This document shows, piece after piece, positions 16,713 through 25,235 of a stretch of DNA of 54,089 nucleotides. The notes beneath the pieces were generated by a model. The model was not told the origin of the DNA. It did not search any database and saw only the letters and a program-made list of their open reading frames with translations. A program made the translations under genes and the position numbers. The stretch comes from Acidimicrobiales bacterium (GTDB taxonomy: Bacteria; Actinomycetota; Acidimicrobiia; Acidimicrobiales; DATDAH01), in assembly GCA_016794585.1 (NCBI GenBank), contig JAEUJM010000026.1, positions 264,153-318,241 on the forward strand. The letters run 5' to 3'. Numbering within the stretch: position 1 is the first letter of the stretch; the number at the start of each line of letters is the position of its first letter.

Positions 16713-16718
16713 AATCTA
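16713..16718 (-). promoter_or_regulatory. Candidate -10 of leaderless promoter (TAGATT)
   Basis: TAGATT on the minus strand ends 7 bases before the GTG at 16705 of the NfeD-like gene. Confidence 0.45.
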
Positions 16719-16753
16719 ACGGGATGGAAGGTTCGGCGCGCCGGACCTGCGGG

Positions 16754-16759
16754 TAGCTT
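16754..16759 (+). promoter_or_regulatory. Candidate -10 of leaderless promoter (TAGCTT)
   Basis: TAGCTT ends 8 bases before the ATG at 16768 of the mca-like gene. Confidence 0.5.
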
Positions 16760-16767
16760 GCCCTCCG

Positions 16768-17640
16768 ATGAGCGCGCCCCTGTCTCTCCTCACAGTTCAC
16801 GCCCACCCCGACGACGAGGCGTCCAAGGGCGCCTCGACGGTGGCCAAGTACAAGGCCGAGGGGGTGCACACCACGCTCGTGTGCTGCACGGGCGGCGAGG
16901 CCGGCGACATCTTGAACCCGGCCATGGACACCCCCGAGGTGCGGGCCCGCATCGACGAGGTGCGCCGCGACGAACTGGCGCTCGCCGCGCAGCTCATCGG
17001 CTACGACCGGGTCGCGATGTTGGGCTACCGGGACTCGGGTATGCCCGACACCCCCGAGAACGAGGATCCTCGCTGCTTCGCCAAGGCCGACTTCGACGAG
17101 GCCGTCGGACGGCTGGTCGAGGTGATCCGCGCCGAGCGTCCCCAGGTGATCGTCACCTACGCCGACGACCAGGAGGGTTACCCGCACCCCGACCACCTCC
17201 AGGTACACGACATCAGCGTCCCCGCCTTCGAGGCGGCCGGCGACCCCGACGCCTACCCCGACCTCGGGGCACCGTGGCAGCCCCAGAAGCTGTACTACGT
17301 CGTCTGGTCCCGGGCCCGCATGCTGGCCACCCACGCCAAGTTCACCGAGCTCGGTCTCGAGTCGCCCTTCACCGAGCAGTGGTTCGAGCGCCCCAGCCAG
17401 GACCACCGCATCACCACCCAGGTGCCCACCGACGGCTATCAGGACGTGCGCCTCGAGGCGCTGCTGGCCCACGCCACCCAGGTCGACCCGGCGTCGCCGT
17501 TCTGGTTCGGGCTGCCCCGCGAGGTGAGCCGCGAGATCCACCCGTTCGACGACTACATCCTCGCCAAGACCCTGGTCGACGTCCCGCCCTACGACGCCGA
17601 GCACCCCGAGACCGACCTCTTCGCCGGCCTCCGCCCCTGA
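16768..17640 (+). CDS. mca: Mycothiol S-conjugate amidase (LmbE/PIG-L family)
   Basis: The 290-aa protein from ATG 16768 shows the LmbE/PIG-L zinc deacetylase motifs AHPDDE (residues 12-17) and HPDH (140-143). Its length and the regions around VCCTGGEAGDILNPAMDTPEV and YRDSGMPDTPENEDPRCF match the mycothiol S-conjugate amidase subfamily rather than MshB. It should cleave mycothiol conjugates of toxins to a mercapturic acid and GlcN-Ins, cytoplasmic. This marks the host as a mycothiol-producing actinobacterium. The gene is single and ends at a long hairpin. MshB (deacetylase of mycothiol synthesis) is the alternative. Confidence 0.9.
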   Translation: MSAPLSLLTVHAHPDDEASKGASTVAKYKAEGVHTTLVCCTGGEAGDILNPAMDTPEVRARIDEVRRDELALAAQLIGYDRVAMLGYRDSGMPDTPENEDPRCFAKADFDEAVGRLVEVIRAERPQVIVTYADDQEGYPHPDHLQVHDISVPAFEAAGDPDAYPDLGAPWQPQKLYYVVWSRARMLATHAKFTELGLESPFTEQWFERPSQDHRITTQVPTDGYQDVRLEALLAHATQVDPASPFWFGLPREVSREIHPFDDYILAKTLVDVPPYDAEHPETDLFAGLRP

Positions 17641-17673
17641 GGGCGCCAGCCGTCGAGACGCCCAGATCGCCCG

Positions 17674-17721
17674 TTCTGGGTACTCGTGTGTGTTCTGCAG
17701 AACACACACGAGTACCCAGAA
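17674..17721. terminator. Perfect 48-bp palindrome, likely bidirectional terminator
   Basis: Two 24-base arms meet with no spacer at CTG|CAG. It lies between the convergent mca-like and YdjC-like genes, 34 bases after the first stop. There is no T-run, so it may stop polymerase by structure alone or be a mobile palindrome. Confidence 0.65.
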
Positions 17722-17750
17722 GCCAGGAGGTGCGACGAGCGCGTAGGGCG

Positions 17751-18614
17751 TCAGCCGGCTTGTTGGAGGGCGCGCAGCTCGCGGAAGCCGATGAGGGTGG
17801 CGCCGGCTGCGGCCACGTCGGCGGCGAGGCCGGCACGGTCGGTGAGGTAGTCGTGGTCGTCCACCCGGGCGACCCAGTCGGGGGCGATGGCCCGCAGTTC
17901 GGGGGTGTCGGCGGCGGGGTGCAGGTAGACCTCGGTGACGCCGGGGCGCAGGCCGCTCAGCACCGAGGCGATGGCGCCGCGGCTGCCGAGACCCTGGACG
18001 TACACGAAGTGGTCGGGGAACACCACGCCCTCCTCGGCGGCCAGGCGACGGAAGGGGAAGCCCACGGCCCGCTCGGTGGATCCGCCCGACAGGCGCAGGG
18101 GCAGGCCGAAGTCCACGGCCAGCTCGAGGTAGATGTCGAAGAACTCGGGGCGCAGCTGCAGCGTGCCCATGTGCGAGTCGAGGTGGGTGACGTCGAAGCC
18201 CCACAGGATGGCCCGCTCGACCTGGGCGCGGCACTCGCGGCGGGCCTCGTCGAGGTCGGCGTGGTCCCACGTGTCGGTGACGGTGCGCGGGAAGCCACCG
18301 TCGCCGTCGAGCAGGGACGGGGCCTGGGTGATGGGGCCCCACCGGTAGACGTCGTACTCGGCGTTGAGGGTGAGGTGGACCCCGACGTCCTCGCCCCGGT
18401 AGCGGGCGGCGGCCTCGCGGGCCCACGGCGCCGGCACCATCAGCGAGGCACTGGTGGCGGCGCCGTCGCGGAGAGCCTCGTACACGCCGACGTTGGCCGC
18501 GTGGCTGGCGCCGAGGTCGTCGCAGTTGACGATGAGCAGCCGGTCGTCGGGGCCGTGCCCCAGCCGTTCGACGAGCGGGCGGTCGGCGAGCGGGTTGTCG
18601 ACGGGGCTCGTCAC
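17751..18614 (-). CDS. YdjC/ChbG-family carbohydrate deacetylase
   Basis: The 287-aa protein from GTG 18614 has YdjC-like motifs: LIVNCDDLGASHAANVGV (metal-binding DD near residues 28-29), DVGVHLTLNAE (His ligand), and THLDSHMGTLQLRP (His ligands). These proteins remove acetyl groups from acetylated sugars such as chitooligosaccharides, with a divalent metal. The start was chosen just after the stop of the upstream thermonuclease gene (18625), as earlier in-frame codons would overlap it and give an Arg-rich extension. It is probably in one transcript with the thermonuclease. Confidence 0.85.
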   Translation of the reverse strand: MTSPVDNPLADRPLVERLGHGPDDRLLIVNCDDLGASHAANVGVYEALRDGAATSASLMVPAPWAREAAARYRGEDVGVHLTLNAEYDVYRWGPITQAPSLLDGDGGFPRTVTDTWDHADLDEARRECRAQVERAILWGFDVTHLDSHMGTLQLRPEFFDIYLELAVDFGLPLRLSGGSTERAVGFPFRRLAAEEGVVFPDHFVYVQGLGSRGAIASVLSGLRPGVTEVYLHPAADTPELRAIAPDWVARVDDHDYLTDRAGLAADVAAAGATLIGFRELRALQQAG

Positions 18615-18624
18615 GGCCCCAACG

Positions 18625-19125
18625 CTAACGAACGGGGACGTCGGGACCTCCGCATGCGCCCCACAACCCGCGACCCTCGACCCGGGCCGTGCTGACCGCC
18701 TGGGCCAGCTCGGCGGCATGGGCCCCGTTGGGAGCGATGTCGAGGACGTCGGCGTACCCGTCCTCGGCCAGCGACCGGTTCACGAAGAGGTCGTCCTCGG
18801 CCCGGTAGACGTAGGCCAGCAGTCGCCCGTAGCGGTCTCGGGCCTCGACGTCGCGCACCAGGTGCACCTCGGTGCCCTCGGGCAGCAGCTCGGCGGTGCG
18901 GGCCGACGCCTCCGCGCCGAAGCACTCGACCGGCTTGGTGGGGTGGTGGGTCTCCGGCGTGTCGATGCCGAGCATTCTCACGGGCTCGACGGCGCCGCCG
19001 AAGTCGACGTCGATGGTGTCACCATCGGTCACCGAGACGACGGTGGCGGCGCCGTCGACCGGCGCCGCCCGCGACGGCGCGCAGGCGGCGAGTAAGAGCA
19101 GAGCGGCGACGAGGATGCGGCGCAC
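18625..19125 (-). CDS. Thermonuclease (SNase-like) lipoprotein
   Basis: The 166-aa protein from GTG 19125 follows a GGAGG site. It has a lipobox LLAAC (Cys15) and a staphylococcal nuclease domain: DGDTIDVDFGG, RMLGIDTPE (Arg50, Asp55, Glu58, the same spacing as the SNase R35/D40/E43 catalytic set) and GRLLAYV (Arg101, like R87). It should be a secreted, membrane-anchored calcium-dependent nuclease. A truncated second copy lies at 20441-20668. All key catalytic residues are present here. Confidence 0.9.
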   Translation of the reverse strand: MRRILVAALLLLAACAPSRAAPVDGAATVVSVTDGDTIDVDFGGAVEPVRMLGIDTPETHHPTKPVECFGAEASARTAELLPEGTEVHLVRDVEARDRYGRLLAYVYRAEDDLFVNRSLAEDGYADVLDIAPNGAHAAELAQAVSTARVEGRGLWGACGGPDVPVR

Positions 19126-19220
19126 GAGAGCCTCCAGTGGTCACAGGAGTGGAGGTGGTGCGCCCACCACGAGGCCTTCGGCGTCCCGCCAGTGTGCCCG
19201 AGGGTTGTGACAGTGAGCTG

Positions 19221-20405
19221 TCAGCCGGCGATCCGGCTGAAGAAGGGCGCGGTGGGTGGAAGATCAGCGCCAGCGGGCCATCCGGTGATGGCGTCGCCGG
19301 CCAGGACGCCGGCCATCGTCGGCACGAAGATCGGCTCGATCTCACGCCACTGGTTCGTGACGTACTCGTAGACCACCGCTCGCTCCGGCAGCGTGCCGCT
19401 GGTGGACTCCGCGAAGACGATCTCGTCGCCGCGGCCGAGGTCGAGCGAGAAGGCACCGTCGAACGGTTGGGGCGGCGCCTCGATCCACTCGTCAGAGGCG
19501 CCGGCAGCGGTGGTCGAGTGGGCGTGGGCGTCCTGGGCCGTGCCGTTGTGCACCAGCGCGAAGTCGTCGCCGCATGCAATCGCTGGATACAGCCGGCCCT
19601 CGTGGTCGACGGGGTCGAAGGCTGGCGTGGAGGTCCACGCCGCCTCGTCGGCGGCCAAGTCGTACAGGCGCAAGGACAATCCACCGGGCCCGTCGGCCGA
19701 CCCGTCGCCCTCGCCTTCCTCCAGCGGTGGTGGGGAGGGCCCGTCGACCTGCGTCAGCTCGCCGTCCACGACAACCACGGTGTCGCCCGCCAGGCAGGTC
19801 GTGCGCACTCGCATCCCGGGTGACGGCAGCTGTGCCCAGGTGCGGGTGGCCACGTCGAACGTCCAGATCTCCCTGTTGTCGGACGGACCGAGCAAACCGA
19901 CCACCCGTCCATCCGACGTCGTCCCCACCGGCTCGGCGTACCCGTTCACGAGGTTCGCCAGCTGTTCCGGGACGTCGATCGTGTCCCACTCGTCGGAGCC
20001 GAGGTCATAGGTGGCCGCGGCGTAGGTACCAGGCTCGCAGTAGTTCGACGAGTCCTCGGGGTCACGGAGACTATCGGGCGAACACGACGTGCCCACCACC
20101 ACGACTTGGCCCCCGGACGCAATGGCCCAGGTGTACGAGCTGTTGAGCGGGAGGTCGAACGGGGGGTCGGCGGCAGGGAGGAACCGACGGGTGGTCGGAT
20201 CCCACACGGCAGCATCGGTGCGTTCGCCGGGCAGGTGCGTCTCGTCGATGGGTGCGGTGGGATAGGGCGATCCGCCGTAGACGAACAGCCGATCGCCGGT
20301 CCATGCGAGAGCAGGCGACTGGCGGGCTGAGATCGTCGCGGTGGCCACCCGCGGTTCATTGGCGGACCCGCAGGCCGCAACGAGTGTCGCGATGGCGACC
20401 GCCAC
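19221..20405 (-). CDS. Kelch/galactose-oxidase-like beta-propeller lipoprotein
   Basis: About 394 aa if read from GTG 20405. It begins with a short hydrophobic segment ending in a lipobox LVAAC and then Kelch-like blades: DRLFVYGGSP, AAVWDPTTRRFLP, AAATYDLGSDEWDTI, IWTFDVATRTWAQLP. Such propellers are extracytoplasmic binding modules. The start is odd: the only in-frame start codon gives an n-region with no positive charge, because the frame continues upstream into a remnant of a thermonuclease gene, so the original N-terminus may have been lost. Function is unknown; the lipoprotein call is moderate. Confidence 0.7.
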   Translation of the reverse strand: MAVAIATLVAACGSANEPRVATATISARQSPALAWTGDRLFVYGGSPYPTAPIDETHLPGERTDAAVWDPTTRRFLPAADPPFDLPLNSSYTWAIASGGQVVVVGTSCSPDSLRDPEDSSNYCEPGTYAAATYDLGSDEWDTIDVPEQLANLVNGYAEPVGTTSDGRVVGLLGPSDNREIWTFDVATRTWAQLPSPGMRVRTTCLAGDTVVVVDGELTQVDGPSPPPLEEGEGDGSADGPGGLSLRLYDLAADEAAWTSTPAFDPVDHEGRLYPAIACGDDFALVHNGTAQDAHAHSTTAAGASDEWIEAPPQPFDGAFSLDLGRGDEIVFAESTSGTLPERAVVYEYVTNQWREIEPIFVPTMAGVLAGDAITGWPAGADLPPTAPFFSRIAG

Positions 20406-20440
20406 TGCGATGAGGGTTCCCCAGTGCGCGTGGAGGCTCC

Positions 20441-20668
20441 CTATGGTCGATCGAGATCTGATGGGTGTAGTTTGGCCGGGTTCGACGTGTCGATGCCGAG
20501 CAGGCGGACGGCCTCGACGTCGCCGCCGAAGTCCACGTCGATGGTGTCGCCGTCGCTGACGGCGGCGACCGTGGCGGTGCCGCTCGTCGGTGCGGCTCGG
20601 GTCGGTGTGCAGGCCGCGGTGGCGGCGAACAGCAGGGCGAAGGCGAACAGGGCGAGCAGGCGGGACAT
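20441..20668 (-). pseudogene. Truncated second thermonuclease (SNase) copy
   Basis: A 75-codon frame from ATG 20668 with its own GGAGG site begins as a lipoprotein signal (lipobox ATAAC) and then DGDTIDVDFGG and VRLLGIDT, nearly the same as the thermonuclease at 18625-19125. It breaks right after GIDT and ends 14 residues later in unrelated sequence. The catalytic Glu and second Arg are lost. Similar upstream DNA (a shared tggaggYggtg block) supports duplication of the whole gene start. It is probably a remnant. Confidence 0.7.
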
Positions 20669-20801
20669 GGCGACCTCCGAAGAGTGAGACGTTGGAGGCG
20701 GTGCCGCCCACCGCGCGCCTGGCGACGTCACATCAGTCTGCCGTCGACCTCTGACAGCACGGCGCTCGTCGGTGTACAGACGCGTCTACCGACTGCTGGC
20801 G

Positions 20802-20807
20802 TAGGTT
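20802..20807 (+). promoter_or_regulatory. Candidate -10 of leaderless promoter (TAGGTT)
   Basis: TAGGTT ends 6 bases before the ATG at 20814. Confidence 0.5.
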
Positions 20808-20813
20808 GCGCCG

Positions 20814-21812
20814 ATGGCGGCGATCGTGACCGACAGGCGGGGGTGGGTGCGGGCACTCGGGCTGGTGGCGGCAGTCGGGTCGGCCGTGGCGGCGTGCGGG
20901 TCGGGCGTGGTGGTCGACGAGGGAGCGGCCTCCGAAGCGACGAGCACGACGGTCGCCGCGGAGGAGATCGAGATCCCGGTCGAGCCGCCGCCCGAGGTGG
21001 TGGTCACCCGTCGGGTGATCGGCGATACGCGCGAGCTGCGGTTGCACCCGGCCATCGGCGACGTCCAGTCCGTCGTGCTCGAGCAGACGACGCGCCAGAC
21101 GGTGACCGAGGGCCTCCACCGGTTCGAGACCAGGACGGTCGTCCGGGCCGAGCAGACCTTCGTCGTCGGTCGGGTCCTCGGTGACCAGGTCGAGTACACG
21201 TCGACGTTCGACACGTACGAGGTCGTCCGTGCCGAGGGCCTGCCTCCGGCGGCGATCGACGACCTCGATGAGGTCGCGGAGGGGTTCGTCGGCGCGCAGA
21301 TGAACGGCCGGATGGACAGCCGAGGTCGGGTCGTCGATCTGAAGATGACAGCACCTGTCGGTCTGCCCGACGAGATCCGGCCGATGTTCGTGCAGATGGT
21401 CGAGAGCCTCCGCAACGCGAGCGCGCTCTTCCCCGACGAGGCCGTCGGTGTCGGGGCCACCTGGGTGGTCGAGACCCCCCTCGAGATGAACGGGCTCGAC
21501 CTGGGCCAGCGGACCACCTACGAGCTCGTCGAGCTGGGGGAGGACGACTACGTGCTCGAGGGCACGATCGAGCAGACCACCGACCGCCCCGGCTCGGTCG
21601 AGATGCCCGGGGTGCCTGCCGGGGCGGTGTCCATCGCCGAGTACTCGGTCGGCGGCACCGTCACCATCCGGGGCTCGTTCTCCCACATCCAACCCGGCAC
21701 GAACACCGGGACGGCGACGGCGTCGGCCGACTTCGAGGTCGAGGCGCGTGACGGGTCCGAGGAGCGCTTCCGCCAGGACGTGACGGTGCGATCGGAGCAC
21801 CGGGCCGACTGA
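20814..21812 (+). CDS. Hypothetical lipoprotein, 332 aa
   Basis: The protein has a signal peptide with a lipobox AVAAC (Cys28), a low-complexity acidic/Pro linker (about 30-62) and a beta-rich domain of about 260 residues (GDTRELRLHPAIGD, TTRQTVTEGLHRFETRTVV, GVGATWVVETPLEMNG, YELVELGEDDYVLEGTI). I do not recognise a named family. The domain looks like a lipid-binding-type or immunoglobulin-like lipoprotein fold seen in several actinobacterial secreted proteins. It is probably anchored outside the cell. Its leaderless promoter suggests a single gene unit. Confidence 0.8.
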   Translation: MAAIVTDRRGWVRALGLVAAVGSAVAACGSGVVVDEGAASEATSTTVAAEEIEIPVEPPPEVVVTRRVIGDTRELRLHPAIGDVQSVVLEQTTRQTVTEGLHRFETRTVVRAEQTFVVGRVLGDQVEYTSTFDTYEVVRAEGLPPAAIDDLDEVAEGFVGAQMNGRMDSRGRVVDLKMTAPVGLPDEIRPMFVQMVESLRNASALFPDEAVGVGATWVVETPLEMNGLDLGQRTTYELVELGEDDYVLEGTIEQTTDRPGSVEMPGVPAGAVSIAEYSVGGTVTIRGSFSHIQPGTNTGTATASADFEVEARDGSEERFRQDVTVRSEHRAD

Positions 21813-21903
21813 CGCGGCGCGCCTGCCGGCTGCGGCCCGCCGCGTGGCGCATCGCTGAAGGTCGCCTTGGGTAGGGCCGATAGGGACTCCTGGGGGTGAC
21901 GAC

Positions 21904-22056
21904 ATGGACACGTGGGGTGATGTGACCGGGGTGATCGTGGTGGCCACGATGATCCGCGTCGGTTGGGCGCTGGCTCGGGCGGCGTGGAGCGAAGCGCCCG
22001 GTGTCCACCGCGACGTGGTGGTCGACCTGCGGGCCGAGGGCGCGCCCCGGCGCTGA
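21904..22056 (+). CDS. Possible small protein, 50 aa
   Basis: Reading from ATG 21904 gives 50 residues with a hydrophobic segment at about 7-24 (VTGVIVVATMIRVGWALA) and a charged tail. A GGGGGTG stretch 9 bases upstream could serve as ribosome binding site, and a strong hairpin begins at the base after its stop. No homology is recognisable. It could be a single-pass membrane peptide or chance ORF; frame and position make it possible but not certain. Confidence 0.35.
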   Translation: MDTWGDVTGVIVVATMIRVGWALARAAWSEAPGVHRDVVVDLRAEGAPRR

Positions 22057-22090
22057 GGCGGAGTGGGGCTGCTCAGCGCAGCCGTCCGCC
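22057..22090. terminator. Hairpin between small ORF and sulP
   Basis: GGCGGA/TCCGCC and GGCTGC/GCAGCC form a two-part stem around TCAGC, between convergent reading frames. Confidence 0.5.
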
Positions 22091-22136
22091 ACACCCGATT
22101 CTGGCGATCTCGGTCGCGTTCCCGTCGGGGCCGCGG

Positions 22137-23915
22137 TCAATCGGACCCGGCGCCGCCGGTGGCCCCGTCGGTGCGGGGCCGGCGGTGGTGGGCGGCGGCC
22201 TCGTCGGCGTCGTCGACGGGCGGGGCCACCTGGGGCTCGTTCATGGCCGCGGCGAAGCCGCGGAGGGCGGCGTTGAGGGTGGGGTAGAAGTGCTCGGGGT
22301 CGATGGTGCGGGTGAGCTCGTAGCGGTGGATCTTCTCCTGCACGACCTCCGACATCTCGGCGAAGGCGAGGGAGATTCCCCGTTCGTTGAGGGCCACGTC
22401 GAGGTCCTCGAGCATGTCGGCGGCGGTGGTGTCGACGTCGGAGATGGGCTCGGCGGCGATGACGATCCACTTCGGTGCGGGCTCGGCCTGCGCCAGCTTC
22501 AGCACCTGGTCACGGAAGGTGCGGGCGTTGGCGAAGAAGAGGGGCCCGCCGAACCGGTAGACCACGACGCCGTCGGGCGTGGTCGCGTCGGGGTGCGAGC
22601 GCTTGTCGTAGTAGCCGTGGAGGCCGTCGATGCGGCCGAGCTCGGTGTCGTCGGGCCACCAGGCCCGCCGGAAGACGTTGAGGATGGACAGGATGACGGC
22701 GATGCCGATGCCGGGGAGCACGCCGAAGAAGGCGACGCCGAGGAAGGCGGCCATGGACAGGTAGAACTCGGTGTGGCGCTGCTGGTACAGGCGCCTGGTG
22801 GCGGGGATGTCGGCCAACGACAGCGAGGCAGCGATCACCACGGCGGCGAGGGTCGGGTTGGGGAGGTTCTTCAGCAGGCCCGGAGCGAACACCAACAGCA
22901 AGGTGATGGCGCCGGCGCCCACGAGGCCGGTCACCTGGCTCTTCGAGCCGGTCTGCTCGGCCACCGCGGTGCGCGACCCGCTCGTGCTGACCGGGAAGCC
23001 CTGGAAGAGGCCCGCGGCGACGTTGGCGGCGCCGATGCCCACCATCTCCTGGTTGGCGTCGATGGTGTCGCCGCTGCGGGCGGCGAAGGCGGATGCGGTC
23101 GAGATGGTGTCGGTGAGCGACACGAGGGTGATGCCGAGGGCGCCGGCCACGAGCAGGGTCATGTCCGAGAGCGCGACGCCCGGCCACGTGAGCGGCGGGA
23201 ACCCCTCGGGCAGCACGCCGACCAGCGACACGTCGCGTGCGGCGGCGTCGAAGACCGTGGCGACCACGATCGCCGCCACCACGGCGACGAGCACCCCGGG
23301 CACCTTGGGGAGGAACCTGGTGCACACGAAGATCAGGGCCAGCGAGAACAGGCCGATGGCCAGCGCCGCCGTCACGGTCTCCCCGTCGGCCACTCCCTGC
23401 ACGAAGCCGGTGACGTCGCCGATGAAGTCGTCGCTGTCCACGCTGAAGCCGAAGAGCTTGGGGAGCTGGCCGACCAGGATGGTCAGGGCCAGGCCGTTCA
23501 TGTACCCGATCTGGGTGGGCTTCGAGAGCAGGTCGGCGATGAAGCCGAGCTTGGCCAGGCCCAGGATGATGGCGAAGGCGCCCACCAGCAGGGCCAGCAT
23601 CGAGGCCAGCGCGATGGCCTTGGCCGGGTCACCGTCCGCGCCCACCAGGGGCAGGATGGTCGCCGCGATCATGGGGCCGAGCGACGAGTCGGGCCCGAGC
23701 ACCAGGATGCGCGAAGGGCCGAACGCGGCGTAGCCGAGCAGGCACAGGATCGTGGTGTAGAGGCCGGTGATGGCAGGGAGCCCCGCCAGCTCCGCGTAGG
23801 CCATCCCCTGAGGGACGAGCAAGGCGGTGAGGATGAGGCCGGCCACCACGTCCTTGGGCAGCCAGGCGCGCTCGTAGGTCGTGAGGAGGAGGAGGCCGGG
23901 GACGCGCTGGCGCAC
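22137..23915 (-). CDS. SulP family anion permease (sulfate/bicarbonate) with STAS domain
   Basis: The 592-aa protein from GTG 23915 has the SulP transmembrane core (about 15-400, around 12-14 helices with ITGLYTTILCLLGYAAFG and LPNPTLAAVVIAASLSL) and a C-terminal cytoplasmic STAS domain (about 440-550, DGVVVYRFGGPLFFANARTFRDQV ... PISDVDTTAADMLEDL). SulP proteins move sulfate, bicarbonate or other anions. The substrate is not decided by sequence. A CATACT -10 candidate lies 7 bases upstream of the start, so it may be leaderless. No sulfate-assimilation genes are adjacent. Confidence 0.93.
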   Translation of the reverse strand: MRQRVPGLLLLTTYERAWLPKDVVAGLILTALLVPQGMAYAELAGLPAITGLYTTILCLLGYAAFGPSRILVLGPDSSLGPMIAATILPLVGADGDPAKAIALASMLALLVGAFAIILGLAKLGFIADLLSKPTQIGYMNGLALTILVGQLPKLFGFSVDSDDFIGDVTGFVQGVADGETVTAALAIGLFSLALIFVCTRFLPKVPGVLVAVVAAIVVATVFDAAARDVSLVGVLPEGFPPLTWPGVALSDMTLLVAGALGITLVSLTDTISTASAFAARSGDTIDANQEMVGIGAANVAAGLFQGFPVSTSGSRTAVAEQTGSKSQVTGLVGAGAITLLLVFAPGLLKNLPNPTLAAVVIAASLSLADIPATRRLYQQRHTEFYLSMAAFLGVAFFGVLPGIGIAVILSILNVFRRAWWPDDTELGRIDGLHGYYDKRSHPDATTPDGVVVYRFGGPLFFANARTFRDQVLKLAQAEPAPKWIVIAAEPISDVDTTAADMLEDLDVALNERGISLAFAEMSEVVQEKIHRYELTRTIDPEHFYPTLNAALRGFAAAMNEPQVAPPVDDADEAAAHHRRPRTDGATGGAGSD

Positions 23916-23922
23916 GACCGCC

Positions 23923-23928
23923 AGTATG
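23923..23928 (-). promoter_or_regulatory. Candidate -10 of leaderless promoter (CATACT)
   Basis: CATACT on the minus strand ends 7 bases before the GTG at 23915 of the SulP gene. Confidence 0.4.
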
Positions 23929-23988
23929 GACGACCGGTGACCTCCGGGTTACGAGGGGGCGGCTGCCGGGTGGGCGGCGGCCCGACGC

Positions 23989-25173
23989 TCAGATGCGCTC
24001 GAGGATGGTGCCGGTGCCGAGCCCGCCGCCGCAGCACATGGTGACCAGCGCGGTGCTCTTGTCGGTGCGCTCGAGCTCGTGGAGCGCCTTGGTGACGAGG
24101 ATGGCCCCGCTGGCGCCGAGAGGGTGGCCCAGGGCGATGGCGCCGCCGTTGGGGTTGACGGTGGCGTCGTCGGGCTGGAGCTCACGTTCCCACGCCAGCA
24201 CCACCGAGGCGAAGGCCTCGTTGATCTCGGTGAGGTCGATGTCGCCGATGGTCATGCCGTTGCGCTCGAGGAGGTGGTGGGTGGCGTCGATGGGGCCGGT
24301 GAGCATGAGGACCGGATCGGTGCCCACCAGGCAGGTGTCGACCACCCGGGCCCGCGGCGTGAGGCCGAGGGCCTCGGCCTTCGCCCGGGTCATGATCAGG
24401 ACGGCGCCGGCGCCGTCGGAGATCTGTGAGGCGCTTCCGGCGGTGTGCACGCCGTCCTCGCGGGCCACCGGCTTGAGGTTGGCGAGGCTCTCCATGGTGG
24501 TCTCGCGGAGGCCCTCGTCGCGCTCGACGCGGTGGGTGGTACCGGTGGGCTTGCCGTCCTCGCCGAGGTCGGGAGCGTCGATGGGCACGATCTGGGTGCC
24601 GTAGCGGTCCTCGGCCCAGGCCGCGGCCGCACGCGCCTGTGACGAGACGCCGAGTCCGTCGGTCTCCTCGCGGGTGATGCCCCACTTGTCGGCGATGCGC
24701 TCGGCGGCCTCGAACTGGGTGGTGAACTCGTACTGCGGGAAGTACGACTTGGGGATGGCCTTGCCCACGCCCGAGCCCATGCTCGAGCCCATGGGGACCC
24801 GGCTCATCACCTCGACGCCGCAGGCGACGGCCACGTCGACGACACCCGAGCCGACCAGGCTGGTGGCCAGGTTGGTGGCCTGCTGCGACGAGCCGCACTG
24901 GCTGTCGACCGTGGTGGCGGCCACCGAGACGGGCAACCCGGCGGTGAGCCACGCGGTGCGGGCCACGTTGAAGGCCTGCTGGCCCACCTGGCTGACGCAC
25001 CCGCCGATCACCTGGCCGACCTCGGACGGATCGATGCCGGAGCGGTCGATCAGCTCGCGCTGCACGGCCGCGAGCAGGTCGGCCGAGTGCATGGTGGAGA
25101 GGCCTCCGCCGCGGCGCCCGATGGGCGAGCGGACGGCTTCGACGATCACGACTTCGTTGGGGGCACCGGTCAT
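23989..25173 (-). CDS. Acetyl-CoA acetyltransferase / steroid 3-ketoacyl-CoA thiolase
   Basis: The 394-aa protein from ATG 25173 has all thiolase catalytic residues: Cys93 in VDSQCGSS, Asn318 in NEAF, His350 in GHPLGASG and Cys380 in MCCGGGLG. The active-site context resembles FadA5-type thiolases of actinobacterial sterol and fatty acid beta-oxidation rather than the biosynthetic acetoacetyl-CoA enzyme; this is inference. It cleaves 3-ketoacyl-CoA with CoA in the cytoplasm. It is a single gene with a leaderless -10. Confidence 0.92.
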   Translation of the reverse strand: MTGAPNEVVIVEAVRSPIGRRGGGLSTMHSADLLAAVQRELIDRSGIDPSEVGQVIGGCVSQVGQQAFNVARTAWLTAGLPVSVAATTVDSQCGSSQQATNLATSLVGSGVVDVAVACGVEVMSRVPMGSSMGSGVGKAIPKSYFPQYEFTTQFEAAERIADKWGITREETDGLGVSSQARAAAAWAEDRYGTQIVPIDAPDLGEDGKPTGTTHRVERDEGLRETTMESLANLKPVAREDGVHTAGSASQISDGAGAVLIMTRAKAEALGLTPRARVVDTCLVGTDPVLMLTGPIDATHHLLERNGMTIGDIDLTEINEAFASVVLAWERELQPDDATVNPNGGAIALGHPLGASGAILVTKALHELERTDKSTALVTMCCGGGLGTGTILERI

Positions 25174-25179
25174 GGGGCG

Positions 25180-25185
25180 AGCTTA
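25180..25185 (-). promoter_or_regulatory. Candidate -10 of leaderless promoter (TAAGCT)
   Basis: TAAGCT on the minus strand ends 6 bases before the ATG at 25173. Confidence 0.5.
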
Positions 25186-25235
25186 GGTCCGTGTGCCCGC
25201 GGCGAGCCACGGGCCCACGAAGGCGGTGAGTGGGA

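Noticed and set aside
22150..23900. Reverse-strand frames across sulP (e.g. plus-strand 693-codon frame)
   Set aside because: Gly/Val/Asp-rich shadow of the SulP coding sequence.
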